The notes under the pieces are model-generated. The model was not told where the DNA came from. It did not search any database and saw only the letters and a program-made list of their open reading frames with translations. A DNA stretch of 64,000 bases, from assembly GCF_006442315.1 (NCBI RefSeq), contig NZ_VFVY01000010.1, positions 124,001 to 188,000 of the forward strand, given 5' to 3'. A program made the position numbers and the translations under genes. The stretch is from Mesorhizobium sp. B2-3-4. GTDB taxonomy: Bacteria > Pseudomonadota > Alphaproteobacteria > Rhizobiales > Rhizobiaceae. Below are positions 54,011 through 61,834 of the stretch, one piece after another. The number at the start of each line of letters is the position of its first letter. The stretch's first letter is position 1.

Positions 54011-54382
54011 TCAGGCATCGCCCAGATAGGATTTGATGGTTTCGATGAAGCGCGGCACCGAGATCGGCTTCGAAATATAGGCTTCGCAGCCGCCCTGGCG
54101 GATACGTTCCTCATCGCCTTTCATCGCGAAGGCTGTGACGGCAATGACCGGGATGACGTGCAAATCGTCGTCCTCCTTCAGCCATTTGGTCACTTCCAGT
54201 CCCGACACTTCGGGCAGTTGGATGTCCATCAGGATGAGGTCCGGCCGGTGCTGGCGCGCCAGGTCGAGCGCCTCCAGACCGTTGCGGGTGCGCACCGTCT
54301 CGTAGCCGCTTGCTTCGATGAGGTCCCGAAAGAGCTTCATATTGAGCTCATTGTCCTCGACGATCATGACCTTCTTAGGCAT
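54011..54382 (-). CDS. divK: Cell-cycle response regulator DivK
   Basis: 123 residues, a single receiver domain nearly identical in pattern to Caulobacter DivK: MPKKVMIVEDNELNMKLFRD, the phosphorylated aspartate in LILMDIQLPEVSGLEVTKWL, and VTAFAMKGDEERIRQGGCEAYISKPIS. It shuttles phosphate signals from the kinase PleC/DivJ pair to control CtrA activity and cell polarity. ATG at 54382; another in-frame ATG lies two codons upstream. Together with pleD it forms the conserved alphaproteobacterial module. Confidence 0.95.
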   Translation of the reverse strand: MPKKVMIVEDNELNMKLFRDLIEASGYETVRTRNGLEALDLARQHRPDLILMDIQLPEVSGLEVTKWLKEDDDLHVIPVIAVTAFAMKGDEERIRQGGCEAYISKPISVPRFIETIKSYLGDA

Positions 54383-54629
54383 CCACATCCCGTCCCGGCC
54401 GTCCTCCGCCCGGAGGTGGCCGTCATGCGCTCCTTGCTTGAACGCACCAAACCCAGCTTCACTATACGGCAATATGATTGACGAAACGGAAACCCGCTGC
54501 CTGCAAAGCAGCACGAAGTCCGCCTCGCCTCCCGGCGCGTCCAAAAGGCGCGCCACACGCTAATGGCTTGCCGCAAGCAACTCTTGCCATTACTGCGGGA
54601 GAGACTCATTCCACACACCGAAGGTAGTG

Positions 54630-54929
54630 ATGGCAAACGCAGCGTCAATGCGCGAAGAGGCCGAAACCATTGCCGTGAAGGCATTGGGCTTCGTTGCCGC
54701 CGATCCCGAGCTTCTACCGCGCTTTCTGGCGATCACGGGAATAGAGGCGCATTCGATCCGCCGGGCGGCCGGCGAGCCGGGTTTCCTGGCCGGCGTCCTG
54801 CAGTTCATTCTCGCCCACGAGCCGACCTTGCTGCGCTTTGCCGAGGAAACCGGCACCCCGCCGGCGGCTGTCGGCAAGGCGTTGCGCGCCTTGCCGCTTG
54901 GCGACGACAATCACGAGCGTTCCACATGA
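54630..54929 (+). CDS. DUF3572 family protein
   Basis: 99 residues. The pattern REEAETIAVKALGFVAADPELLPRFLAITGI and AGEPGFLAGVLQFILAHEPTLLRFAEETGTPP is that of DUF3572, an alpha-helical rhizobial family of unknown function often next to divK. ATG at 54630; a GTG one codon earlier is possible. The stop overlaps the next start (ATGA). Divergent from divK. Confidence 0.87.
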   Translation: MANAASMREEAETIAVKALGFVAADPELLPRFLAITGIEAHSIRRAAGEPGFLAGVLQFILAHEPTLLRFAEETGTPPAAVGKALRALPLGDDNHERST

Positions 54930-55588
54930 GCGACGATCCCGAAACCGCACGCCAGATCGAGGAACTGGCGGCTGACGACCGGCCGCTGCTGGTGCTCGAT
55001 GTCGACGATGTGGTGCTCGAATTCATCCGACCCTTCCCGCATTTCCTCAAGGCGCGCGGCTATGGTCTGACGCTGGCTTCCTTCCGGCTGACCGGCAACA
55101 TTGCCGAGACTGCCAGCGGCCGCCTCATCGAACAACCCGAAGTCACGGCACTGCTGGGCGATTTCTTCGACGCGCAAGCCGATTGGCAAAGCATCACCGA
55201 CGGCGCGGCGGAAGCTCTGACGGGACTTGGAGGTCGCGCGGAAATCATATTGCTGACAGCGATGCCGCACAGGCATCGAGCGGTGCGCAGGGCGCATCTC
55301 GACGCCCTCGGGCTCGCTTATCCGCTGCTGACCACGGAGATGGCCAAGGGGCCGGCGGTGGCCAGACTGCGCGGCAAGAGCGGCAGGCCGCTGGTCTTCG
55401 TCGACGACCAGCCGGCCAATCTGGCGTCGGTGCGGGGCTCGGTAGCCGACGCAACTCTTTTCCATCTGATGGCCGACAATTCGCTGCGCGCGTTCCTGCC
55501 GCCGGTCGCGGACGATGTCGTGGTCGTCCAGGATTGGCAGGAAGCCGCGCCGAAGATCGCGAACGCACTGGGTCTCCAGGCGCGTTAA
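54926..55588 (+). CDS. HAD-superfamily hydrolase
   Basis: 220 residues. The nucleophile motif is LLVLDVDDVVLEF (DxD), motif II is in IILLTAMPHRHR, and the C-terminal acid motif LVFVDDQPANLASV. This is the HAD phosphatase layout; the substrate is unknown. The start overlaps the DUF3572 stop as ATGA, so the two are co-translated. Confidence 0.8.
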   Translation: MSDDPETARQIEELAADDRPLLVLDVDDVVLEFIRPFPHFLKARGYGLTLASFRLTGNIAETASGRLIEQPEVTALLGDFFDAQADWQSITDGAAEALTGLGGRAEIILLTAMPHRHRAVRRAHLDALGLAYPLLTTEMAKGPAVARLRGKSGRPLVFVDDQPANLASVRGSVADATLFHLMADNSLRAFLPPVADDVVVVQDWQEAAPKIANALGLQAR

Positions 55589-55631
55589 TCCAAAGGGAAG
55601 CGCTGTGCGCCTCCCGCCCGCGGGCTGAACC

Positions 55632-57257
55632 TCAAGGGTTCAGCTTCGCCCCTGCCCCGCCATTGTCGCCGCCGCCATTATCGCTGCCGCTGTCGGCGCC
55701 GCCGTTGTTGCTGCCTTCGTTGGCGCTGCCGCCATTGTCGACGCCGCCATTATCGACACCATTGTCATTGCCCGCGCCGTCGCCATCGTCGACGCTGTCA
55801 TCCACCGCCGGATCCGCGGGCTTCAGCATGACGCCATTGACGGTCACCGAGCCGTCGGCCTTGGTGTTGATGACCCATTCCAGCTTGCCGTCCGGCAGCG
55901 TCTTGGCAAAACCCTTTGCCATCAGGGCGACAGGCACGTACTGCCCGACCTCCGGCTCCGCCTTCGCCGCTTCCTGCAGATGCGCCATGATCTTGTCGAA
56001 GCCGGCCACATCGACGGTGAGATTGGCGTCGGGTTTCTGGCCAAAGCTTGTCATGTCGCCTTCCAGCGCGATCTCCATGTCCTTGTTCTTGATCGTGCTG
56101 TGGCCAATGACGACCTTCGGGGTCTTGGCCAGGAAGTCGGCCTTGAGCTGGTCGCCGAACTCGGCCGACAGCGGCGGATCCTGATTGAGGTCAAAGGCAG
56201 CGATCGCCTTCTTCGCCATGCTGTCGAGATCGATGTTGGCGCCGCCGAAATTCAGGTCGATATCGGCGGGCAGAAGCGCCACGCTCCAGCTCGGCAAGAG
56301 CTGCTGCGGCACGGTCAGCCCCGATGCCTTGATGCCGTAGTTGATCTTGCCGTCCTGGGCGACGCCATCGGACCCGAACGCGGTGCTGAGTTGCGTAGCT
56401 CCGAACGTGCCGATCGGGCTGTCGACGGCGAAATCCTTGAAGCCGTAGGTTCCGTCTATACGTTCCCAAATCGGAAGTGCTGCAAGCAGAAGCGCCTTGA
56501 GCTGCGCCTGGTTTGCCTTCAGCGTCTTCTCGTCTTCATTGGCCACGGCAAACGCCAGGAGATCGAGCAGCGGCCTGGTCTGCACGCCCTTGCCGCTGGC
56601 CTCCACCGACAGTTCCGGTGACTTCACGGTAATCGGAAAATTCAGCCCGCTGTCGGGATCATTGAATTTTATCGCTTCGACGAAGTTCGAAATCTTCTGC
56701 GAGGTCGTGAAATCGACGCCGCCATTAGCCGCCTTCGTCGCCGACAGGGTCGCGGTGGCGGCACCGGCGGTCACATCCATCTTTTGCTTGGCGTCCTGCG
56801 ACGACATCGTCATCCCGGCCATCGAGCTGGTGGCGCTGGTGAAGGCCGCCAGCTTGGGGTCGTAGACGCCGTTGCCCTTGCCGTCCTTGATCGAGAACTG
56901 CGTGCTCTGCTTTCCCTCGGGCCCGTTGAACTCAAACGAGGCGCTCTGGGAAAAATCCATCGACACATCCCAGGATCCGTCGCTGCGCGGCTTGACCAGC
57001 AGGGCGTAGGGCGCAATGTCGAACTTCAACAATTTCTGGTCGGGAAAGCTGCTGGCCAAAGCCTTGAAATCAAACACGATCTTGTAGGCGTCGCCTTCCG
57101 CCGAAACCTTCAGAATGCCCTTGTCGAGCGCCTGTTTGCCGACATAGCGGGACAGATCCTGCGACAATTGCTTCGCGCCCTGGCTGTCGACGGTCTGGCC
57201 GAAAGCGGGCGCACTGAGCAGAAGCGCCGTAAAGGCAAGTGGCAACATACGGTTCAC
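55632..57257 (-). CDS. Exported protein of unknown function with Asp/Asn/Gly-rich tail
   Basis: 541 residues. A signal peptide ends LLSAPAFGQ. The body (30-480) alternates beta-like segments (FDIAPYALLVKPRSDGSWDVSMDFSQSASFEF; INYGIKASGLTVPQQLLPSW) and resembles the DUF2125-type periplasmic proteins of alphaproteobacteria, though I am not certain of the family. The last ~60 residues are a repetitive Asp/Asn/Gly/Ser tail (DNGGVDNGGSANEG, DNGGGDNGG), possibly calcium-binding or a spacer. GTG at 57257 has GGAG upstream; ATG three codons later is possible. Confidence 0.6.
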   Translation of the reverse strand: MNRMLPLAFTALLLSAPAFGQTVDSQGAKQLSQDLSRYVGKQALDKGILKVSAEGDAYKIVFDFKALASSFPDQKLLKFDIAPYALLVKPRSDGSWDVSMDFSQSASFEFNGPEGKQSTQFSIKDGKGNGVYDPKLAAFTSATSSMAGMTMSSQDAKQKMDVTAGAATATLSATKAANGGVDFTTSQKISNFVEAIKFNDPDSGLNFPITVKSPELSVEASGKGVQTRPLLDLLAFAVANEDEKTLKANQAQLKALLLAALPIWERIDGTYGFKDFAVDSPIGTFGATQLSTAFGSDGVAQDGKINYGIKASGLTVPQQLLPSWSVALLPADIDLNFGGANIDLDSMAKKAIAAFDLNQDPPLSAEFGDQLKADFLAKTPKVVIGHSTIKNKDMEIALEGDMTSFGQKPDANLTVDVAGFDKIMAHLQEAAKAEPEVGQYVPVALMAKGFAKTLPDGKLEWVINTKADGSVTVNGVMLKPADPAVDDSVDDGDGAGNDNGVDNGGVDNGGSANEGSNNGGADSGSDNGGGDNGGAGAKLNP

Positions 57258-57341
57258 GGGAATTCTCCGTTCGCTCGAGAGGCAAAAATCGTTTCGTACC
57301 TCTGGTAGGGAAATACCATCACAACTGCAAGACGATGACGG

Positions 57342-57929
57342 TCAGGCAACAGGCTTCAGCACCAGCCGCATCAGCGGCCGGCCGGCCTTGCGCTCGACCA
57401 GTCTCTCGAACCCGGCCTTCTCGAAGACCCCCGACGAGCCGACGAACAGGCCGATCGAACGCGAATCGCGGGACAGGTCGATGGGGCAGGCCTCGACAAG
57501 CCGCGCGCCGTTGCCGCGGGCGAAATCGATGCCGCCTTCGACGAGGCGGTGCGTGATCCCCCGGCCACGCGCCTTGGCCCGAATGAAAAAGCACGAGATC
57601 GCCCAAACGGCAGGATCGGAAGCGTCGGCGACATCGATCGGCGCCGAGCCCCTGCCCTTGTTGTTCCATTCGGGTACTTCGGCGCGTGGACCGATCTGCA
57701 TCCAGCCAACCGCCTTGCCGTCCTCCATGGCCAGCAGCCCGGGCGGCGGGCCGGCGTCGATGCGTGCCTTGATGTGGTCCTTGTTGCGTTCACGGCTGCT
57801 CTCGCGCCGCGCAGCCGGCGTCAGCCGAAAATGCGTGCACCAGCAGCCGTAACAGGCGCCCTGCTTGCCGAAAAGGTCCTCGAATTCAGGCCAGAGATCT
57901 GGCGCCAGAGGCACTATGGTCGTGCTCAT
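57342..57929 (-). CDS. GNAT family N-acetyltransferase
   Basis: 195 residues. The acetyl-CoA loop is FFIRAKARGRGITHRLVEGGIDFA (RxxGxG/A variant RGRGI), and the end VFEKAGFERLVERKAGRPLMRL is typical. The N-terminal CYGCWCTHF cluster occurs in a subgroup of GNATs. Substrate unknown. The start is ATG at 57929, divergent from dinB, so it shares a control region with the dinB SOS box. Confidence 0.85.
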   Translation of the reverse strand: MSTTIVPLAPDLWPEFEDLFGKQGACYGCWCTHFRLTPAARRESSRERNKDHIKARIDAGPPPGLLAMEDGKAVGWMQIGPRAEVPEWNNKGRGSAPIDVADASDPAVWAISCFFIRAKARGRGITHRLVEGGIDFARGNGARLVEACPIDLSRDSRSIGLFVGSSGVFEKAGFERLVERKAGRPLMRLVLKPVA

Positions 57930-57985
57930 GCGTTCTCCCCAGGCGAAGCTTGTCGCTGGCCTTACACTGTCGTACCATTGCGTTT

Positions 57986-58000
57986 GTTCTCTTTATGTTC
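57986..58000 (+). promoter_or_regulatory. LexA (SOS) box upstream of dinB
   Basis: GTTCTCTTTATGTTC matches exactly the alphaproteobacterial LexA site GTTC-N7-GTTC. It ends six bases before the chosen dinB start codon (58007). Confidence 0.82.
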
Positions 58001-58006
58001 GCAGCG

Positions 58007-59323
58007 ATGGCGGCTCCTGTCAACAATCCCGATCACGGTTTTTGCCGTGACTGCCTGACGTTTCAGCGCGGTGAAACGCGCCGCTGCGAACGCTGCGGCA
58101 GCCCTCGCCTTGTCCGCCACCCCGAGCTTTACCGGTTGCATCTGGCCCATATCGATTGCGATGCCTTCTACGCGGCCATCGAAAAGCGCGACAACCCGTC
58201 GCTCAAGGACAAGCCCTTGATCATCGGCGGCGGCAAGCGCGGGGTCGTCTCCACTGCCTGCTATATAGCGCGCATTCGCGGCGTGCGCTCCGCCATGCCG
58301 ATGTTCAAGGCCCTCGAAGCCTGCCCCGAGGCGGTCGTGATCGCGCCCAACATGGAAAAATACGTGGCCGTCGGCCGTGAGGTGCGGGCCATGATGCAGG
58401 CGTTGACGCCGCTGGTCGAGCCGCTGTCGATCGACGAGGCCTTTCTCGACCTCGCCGGCACCGAGCGCCTGCACGGCCTGCCGCCGGCGGTTGTGCTGGC
58501 GCGCTTCGCGCTCGCGGTGGAGAAGGAGATCGGCATCACCGTCTCGGCCGGCCTGTCCTATTGCAAGTTCCTCGCCAAGGTCGCGTCGGACTTCCGCAAG
58601 CCGCGCGGGTTTTCCGTCATTGGCGAGGCCGAAGCGATCGGCTTTCTGGCACCACAGCCGGTGACCATGATCTGGGGGGTCGGCAAAGCCTTCAACGCCA
58701 CGCTCGAACAGGATGGCATCCGCACCATCGGCCAACTCCAGAAGATGGAGCGCGGCGACCTGATGCGCCGCTACGGCGTGATGGGCGAGCGGCTCTACCG
58801 GCTTTCTCGCGGTGAGGACGTCCGCCGTGTGGACCCTGACCAGGACGCCAAGAGCGTGTCGGCCGAAACCACTTTCGAAACCGACATCGCGTCGTTGGAC
58901 GAACTTGTCTCGGTGCTGCGGGGCCTTTCGGAAAAGGTCTCGGCGCGGCTGAAGAAGTCAGGCATTGCGGGACGCACCGTGGTGTTGAAGCTGAAGACCC
59001 AGGATTTCAAGCTGCGCACCCGCAACCGCCAGCTCGGCGACCCGACAAGGCTCGCCGACCGCATCTTTTCGACCGGTGTCGACCTTCTTCGCAAGGAAAC
59101 CGACGGGACGAAATACCGGCTGCTCGGCATCGGCGTCAGCGACCTTTCCGACGACGACAAGGCCGACCCACCCGATCTGGTCGATGTCCAGTCGCGCAAG
59201 CGCGCCATGGCCGAAGGGGCGATCGATGCGCTGCGCGACAAGTTCGGCCGCAAGGCTGTCGAAACCGGCTACACCTTCGGCAGGGGTCGTGACGCCCACC
59301 CGCCGGAGCCGATCGAGGACTGA
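58007..59323 (+). CDS. dinB: DNA polymerase IV with N-terminal zinc finger
   Basis: 438 residues. An N-terminal CRDCLTFQRGETRRCERCG (residues ~13-31) is a C4 zinc-finger-like extension. The Y-family palm follows, with HIDCDAFYAAIEKRDNP and SIDEAFLDLA carrying the catalytic acids, then helix-hairpin-helix and little-finger domains. It performs translesion synthesis and is error-prone on undamaged DNA. ATG at 58007 gives the expected N-terminus; an ATG at 57995 lies inside the LexA box and is less likely. The box implies DNA-damage induction. Confidence 0.92.
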   Translation: MAAPVNNPDHGFCRDCLTFQRGETRRCERCGSPRLVRHPELYRLHLAHIDCDAFYAAIEKRDNPSLKDKPLIIGGGKRGVVSTACYIARIRGVRSAMPMFKALEACPEAVVIAPNMEKYVAVGREVRAMMQALTPLVEPLSIDEAFLDLAGTERLHGLPPAVVLARFALAVEKEIGITVSAGLSYCKFLAKVASDFRKPRGFSVIGEAEAIGFLAPQPVTMIWGVGKAFNATLEQDGIRTIGQLQKMERGDLMRRYGVMGERLYRLSRGEDVRRVDPDQDAKSVSAETTFETDIASLDELVSVLRGLSEKVSARLKKSGIAGRTVVLKLKTQDFKLRTRNRQLGDPTRLADRIFSTGVDLLRKETDGTKYRLLGIGVSDLSDDDKADPPDLVDVQSRKRAMAEGAIDALRDKFGRKAVETGYTFGRGRDAHPPEPIED

Positions 59324-59325
59324 AT

Positions 59326-59832
59326 TCAGCTGCGCTGCAGGTCGATCCGGCTCGTCACCACGCTCTTGCCGGTTTTCGGATCGGTATCGATGACCGTCAG
59401 CCGCATGCCGTTCGCCCCGCGCTTTTCGACCCTCATCTGCGCGGCCCGGTCGCCATTGACGTCCTTGGCCCAGCGGATGCCGAGGTTGATGGCATTGCCC
59501 GAGCGGCTGCCATTCAACTGCGCCGGCCCGGTACGCGATCCAACATAGGTGCCGCTATATTTCGCACCCCTGGCCTTCAGGTCCGCGCTGATGGCACGCG
59601 TAACCACGACCAGGCCGCGGCAATTGCCGTCGAGCGACAACGAGGTCGACGTCGCGTTCGACTTGAACGTGCATGACACGTTCACCGTCGGCGCATCGGT
59701 GGTTACCTTGACGATGCCCTTGCCGGAGAAATTGCCCTTGAACGAATTCAGGAACTGGGCCTCATCGGCGTGGGCCACCCCTGCCGCAATCGACAAACCG
59801 CCGGCCAGCGCAAGTTGCGCGAATGCTCTCAT
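59326..59832 (-). CDS. Small exported protein of unknown function
   Basis: 168 residues. Signal peptide MRAFAQLALAGGLSIAAGVAHA. The mature part has a FSGKGIVKV ... VSCTFKSN ... GNCRGL beta-rich pattern with a pair of cysteines, and ends RIDLQRS. No family recognised; probably a periplasmic beta-sandwich. GAGGGAGAG precedes the ATG. Convergent with dinB, two bases apart. Confidence 0.65.
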   Translation of the reverse strand: MRAFAQLALAGGLSIAAGVAHADEAQFLNSFKGNFSGKGIVKVTTDAPTVNVSCTFKSNATSTSLSLDGNCRGLVVVTRAISADLKARGAKYSGTYVGSRTGPAQLNGSRSGNAINLGIRWAKDVNGDRAAQMRVEKRGANGMRLTVIDTDPKTGKSVVTSRIDLQRS

Positions 59833-59971
59833 CGAAGCTCTCCCTCTGTGACTGGCGGAAAGACGCCCAGCTTGCCGAACAAAGCCGACCATTCCAACTC
59901 AACGCCCTTTGCAGTCTCGGGTTCCTTGTGTGGCATGGCTGTTCTGTCACCCCACCGCCACGACTGCCCCG

Positions 59972-60031
59972 GAAGAATACCTCGCCCAGAAAAATACCTC
60001 GCCCAGAAAAATACCTGGCCCAGAAGAATAC
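59972..60031. repeat. Tandem 17-base repeat, about 3.5 copies
   Basis: Unit GAARAATACCTSGCCCA at 59972-59988, 59989-60005 and 60006-60022, then a 9-base partial copy to 60031. Lies in the intergenic region upstream of the EamA transporter, 47 bases before its start codon. The period is not a multiple of three. Confidence 0.92.
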
Positions 60032-60078
60032 AAGGACTAGAGATTGCTCCTGCAATCGCGTCCTGCGACATAGCTGGC

Positions 60079-60960
60079 ATGGCACCAACTCCTTCGATCC
60101 CCAAGGCCGCTTTCTGGATGGCGCTGTCGATCACCTCGTTTCTGGCGATGTCTGTCGCCGGCCGCGCCACGACGGCCGAACTCAACGTCTTCCAGGTGCT
60201 GGAACTGCGTTCGGTGATCGGGTTCTTCATTCTGTTGCCGCTGGTGATGGCGACAGGCGGGCTTGCCGCGATGCGCACGCAGCGGCCGCTGGCCCATATC
60301 GTGCGCAATGTCGTCCACTACAGCGGCCAGGCCGCCTGGCTCTACGCGTTGACACTCATTCCACTGGCGGTGCTGATCTCGATCGAGTTCACCACGCCGA
60401 TCTGGACGGCGATCCTGGCGGTGACTTTTCTCGGTGAAAGGCTGAGCCGGCCACGGCTCGCGGCGATCGCGCTTGGGCTGATCGGCGTCGTCGTCATCGT
60501 GCGCCCGGGCGTCGGCTCGGCGGATGTCGGCCACCTGGTCGTGCTGGGCGCGGCGGTCTGCTTCGGCGTCTCTCTGGTGCTGGTCAAGTCGCTGACACGC
60601 ACGGACAGCGTCACGCGGATCATCTTCTGGATGCTGATCATCCAGTCCGTGATCGGCCTCGTTCCGGCCCTCTACGAGTGGCGCAATCCTTCTCTTGCGC
60701 TGTGGCCGTGGATCATCCTGATCGGTTTCTCAGGCATGTCGTCGCATTTCTGCCTGGCCCGCGCCCTGGCCTATGCCGACGCGACCGTGATCTCGCCGAT
60801 GGATTTCCTGCGCGTGCCGCTGTCTGCACTGATCGGCTGGCTGCTCTATCAGGAGCAGATCGACGCCTTCACGGCTGGCGGCGCGTTGCTGATCCTGATG
60901 GGCAATCTGCTCAACCTGCAGCGCCGGCAGCCAAAGCCGGCCGAAGCCGCGGTGTCCTAG
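60079..60960 (+). CDS. DMT-family transporter (EamA)
   Basis: 293 residues with ten hydrophobic spans in two EamA repeats; the repeat marker is TTPIWTAILAVTFLGERLSRPRLAAIALGLIGVVVIVRPG in the first half, and SPMDFLRVPLSALIGWLLYQEQ in the second. Exports or imports small metabolites; substrate unknown. ATG at 60079 (MAPTPSIPKAAFWMALSI) places the first membrane span correctly. No strong ribosome-binding site is seen. Confidence 0.9.
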   Translation: MAPTPSIPKAAFWMALSITSFLAMSVAGRATTAELNVFQVLELRSVIGFFILLPLVMATGGLAAMRTQRPLAHIVRNVVHYSGQAAWLYALTLIPLAVLISIEFTTPIWTAILAVTFLGERLSRPRLAAIALGLIGVVVIVRPGVGSADVGHLVVLGAAVCFGVSLVLVKSLTRTDSVTRIIFWMLIIQSVIGLVPALYEWRNPSLALWPWIILIGFSGMSSHFCLARALAYADATVISPMDFLRVPLSALIGWLLYQEQIDAFTAGGALLILMGNLLNLQRRQPKPAEAAVS

Positions 60961-60966
60961 CGCCTC

Positions 60967-61770
60967 TCAATCGCCGCTATCGGGGATGTTGAGCACGTGG
61001 CCGCACGCCTTGCAGTGCACGGCATCCGGCTCGTGCCGCTGCAACCCGCATTGGGGACAGGGAAAGAACACTTTCGCCGGCCGGAATATCGCCTGCGCCA
61101 GCCGCACGAACAGCGATATGCCGATGATCATGGTGACGATCGCCGTCAGCTTGCCGGCAATGCCCGGCAGCACGATGTCGCCGAAGCCCGTCGTCGTCAC
61201 GGTCGCGACGGTGAAATAAAGCGCATCGATGTAGTTTTCCAGCCCGGCGCCGTTGCGAAAGAAGAACGTGTAGACGAAGCCGGTGATGACGAAGAGAAAA
61301 GTCAACAGGTTGATGACCGCGTTGCTTGCGTCGCGCCAGGGTCTGAGGCCACGCATCTCGAAATGCCGCCAGATCGAACCGCTGCGCGACAGCGACCACA
61401 GCCGCAGAATGCGCAGAAAGCCTAGATTGGCGAGAGCCGTCGGCATCAGCAGCGTCAGAAGAATGAAAGCATCCACCCAGAAGGTCGGTTGCTTCATCAG
61501 CCGCAGCATGTCGTTGGAAGCCAGCAGCCTGGCAACCAGGTCGGCGGCGACCAGGGCCGCCACGGCATAATCCAGCCACAGGAACGAGCCCGACTGCTGA
61601 ATGATTGGCGTGGCGATGAAGAAGGCGATGATGGCGAGGTCGATGATGACAGCCACCAATTGAAACCGGAAGGCAGCCGACGAGCGCCCGTGGTAGAGCC
61701 GGCGCAGCGTATCGCGCAGCCGCGCCATCGCGGTGAAATCCTGCAGGGCCTTGTCCCGGGCGCCTTTCAT
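60967..61770 (-). CDS. Voltage-sensor type ion channel with C-terminal zinc ribbon
   Basis: 267 residues. Six predicted spans; the fourth is an S4-like segment with spaced arginines (LGFLRILRLWSLSR, 116-129). The pore loop has TTTGFGD (192-198), a variant of the TVGYGD potassium filter. A C4 zinc ribbon (C238, C241, C253, C256) follows the last span in PCPQCGLQRHEPDAVHCKACGHV. Probably a potassium channel of the inner membrane. ATG at 61770 is chosen; an upstream frame to 61854 would overlap dnaE. Convergent with the EamA gene. Confidence 0.85.
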   Translation of the reverse strand: MKGARDKALQDFTAMARLRDTLRRLYHGRSSAAFRFQLVAVIIDLAIIAFFIATPIIQQSGSFLWLDYAVAALVAADLVARLLASNDMLRLMKQPTFWVDAFILLTLLMPTALANLGFLRILRLWSLSRSGSIWRHFEMRGLRPWRDASNAVINLLTFLFVITGFVYTFFFRNGAGLENYIDALYFTVATVTTTGFGDIVLPGIAGKLTAIVTMIIGISLFVRLAQAIFRPAKVFFPCPQCGLQRHEPDAVHCKACGHVLNIPDSGD

Positions 61771-61834
61771 GCGGATCGCGACGGCGTGAACAGCCGCCGC
61801 TTTTCCACGGATGGGCAACCGGCAACCACCCCGG

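Noticed and set aside
59972..60031. CRISPR-like array
   Set aside because: The 17-base units are directly adjacent without unique spacers; a simple tandem repeat.
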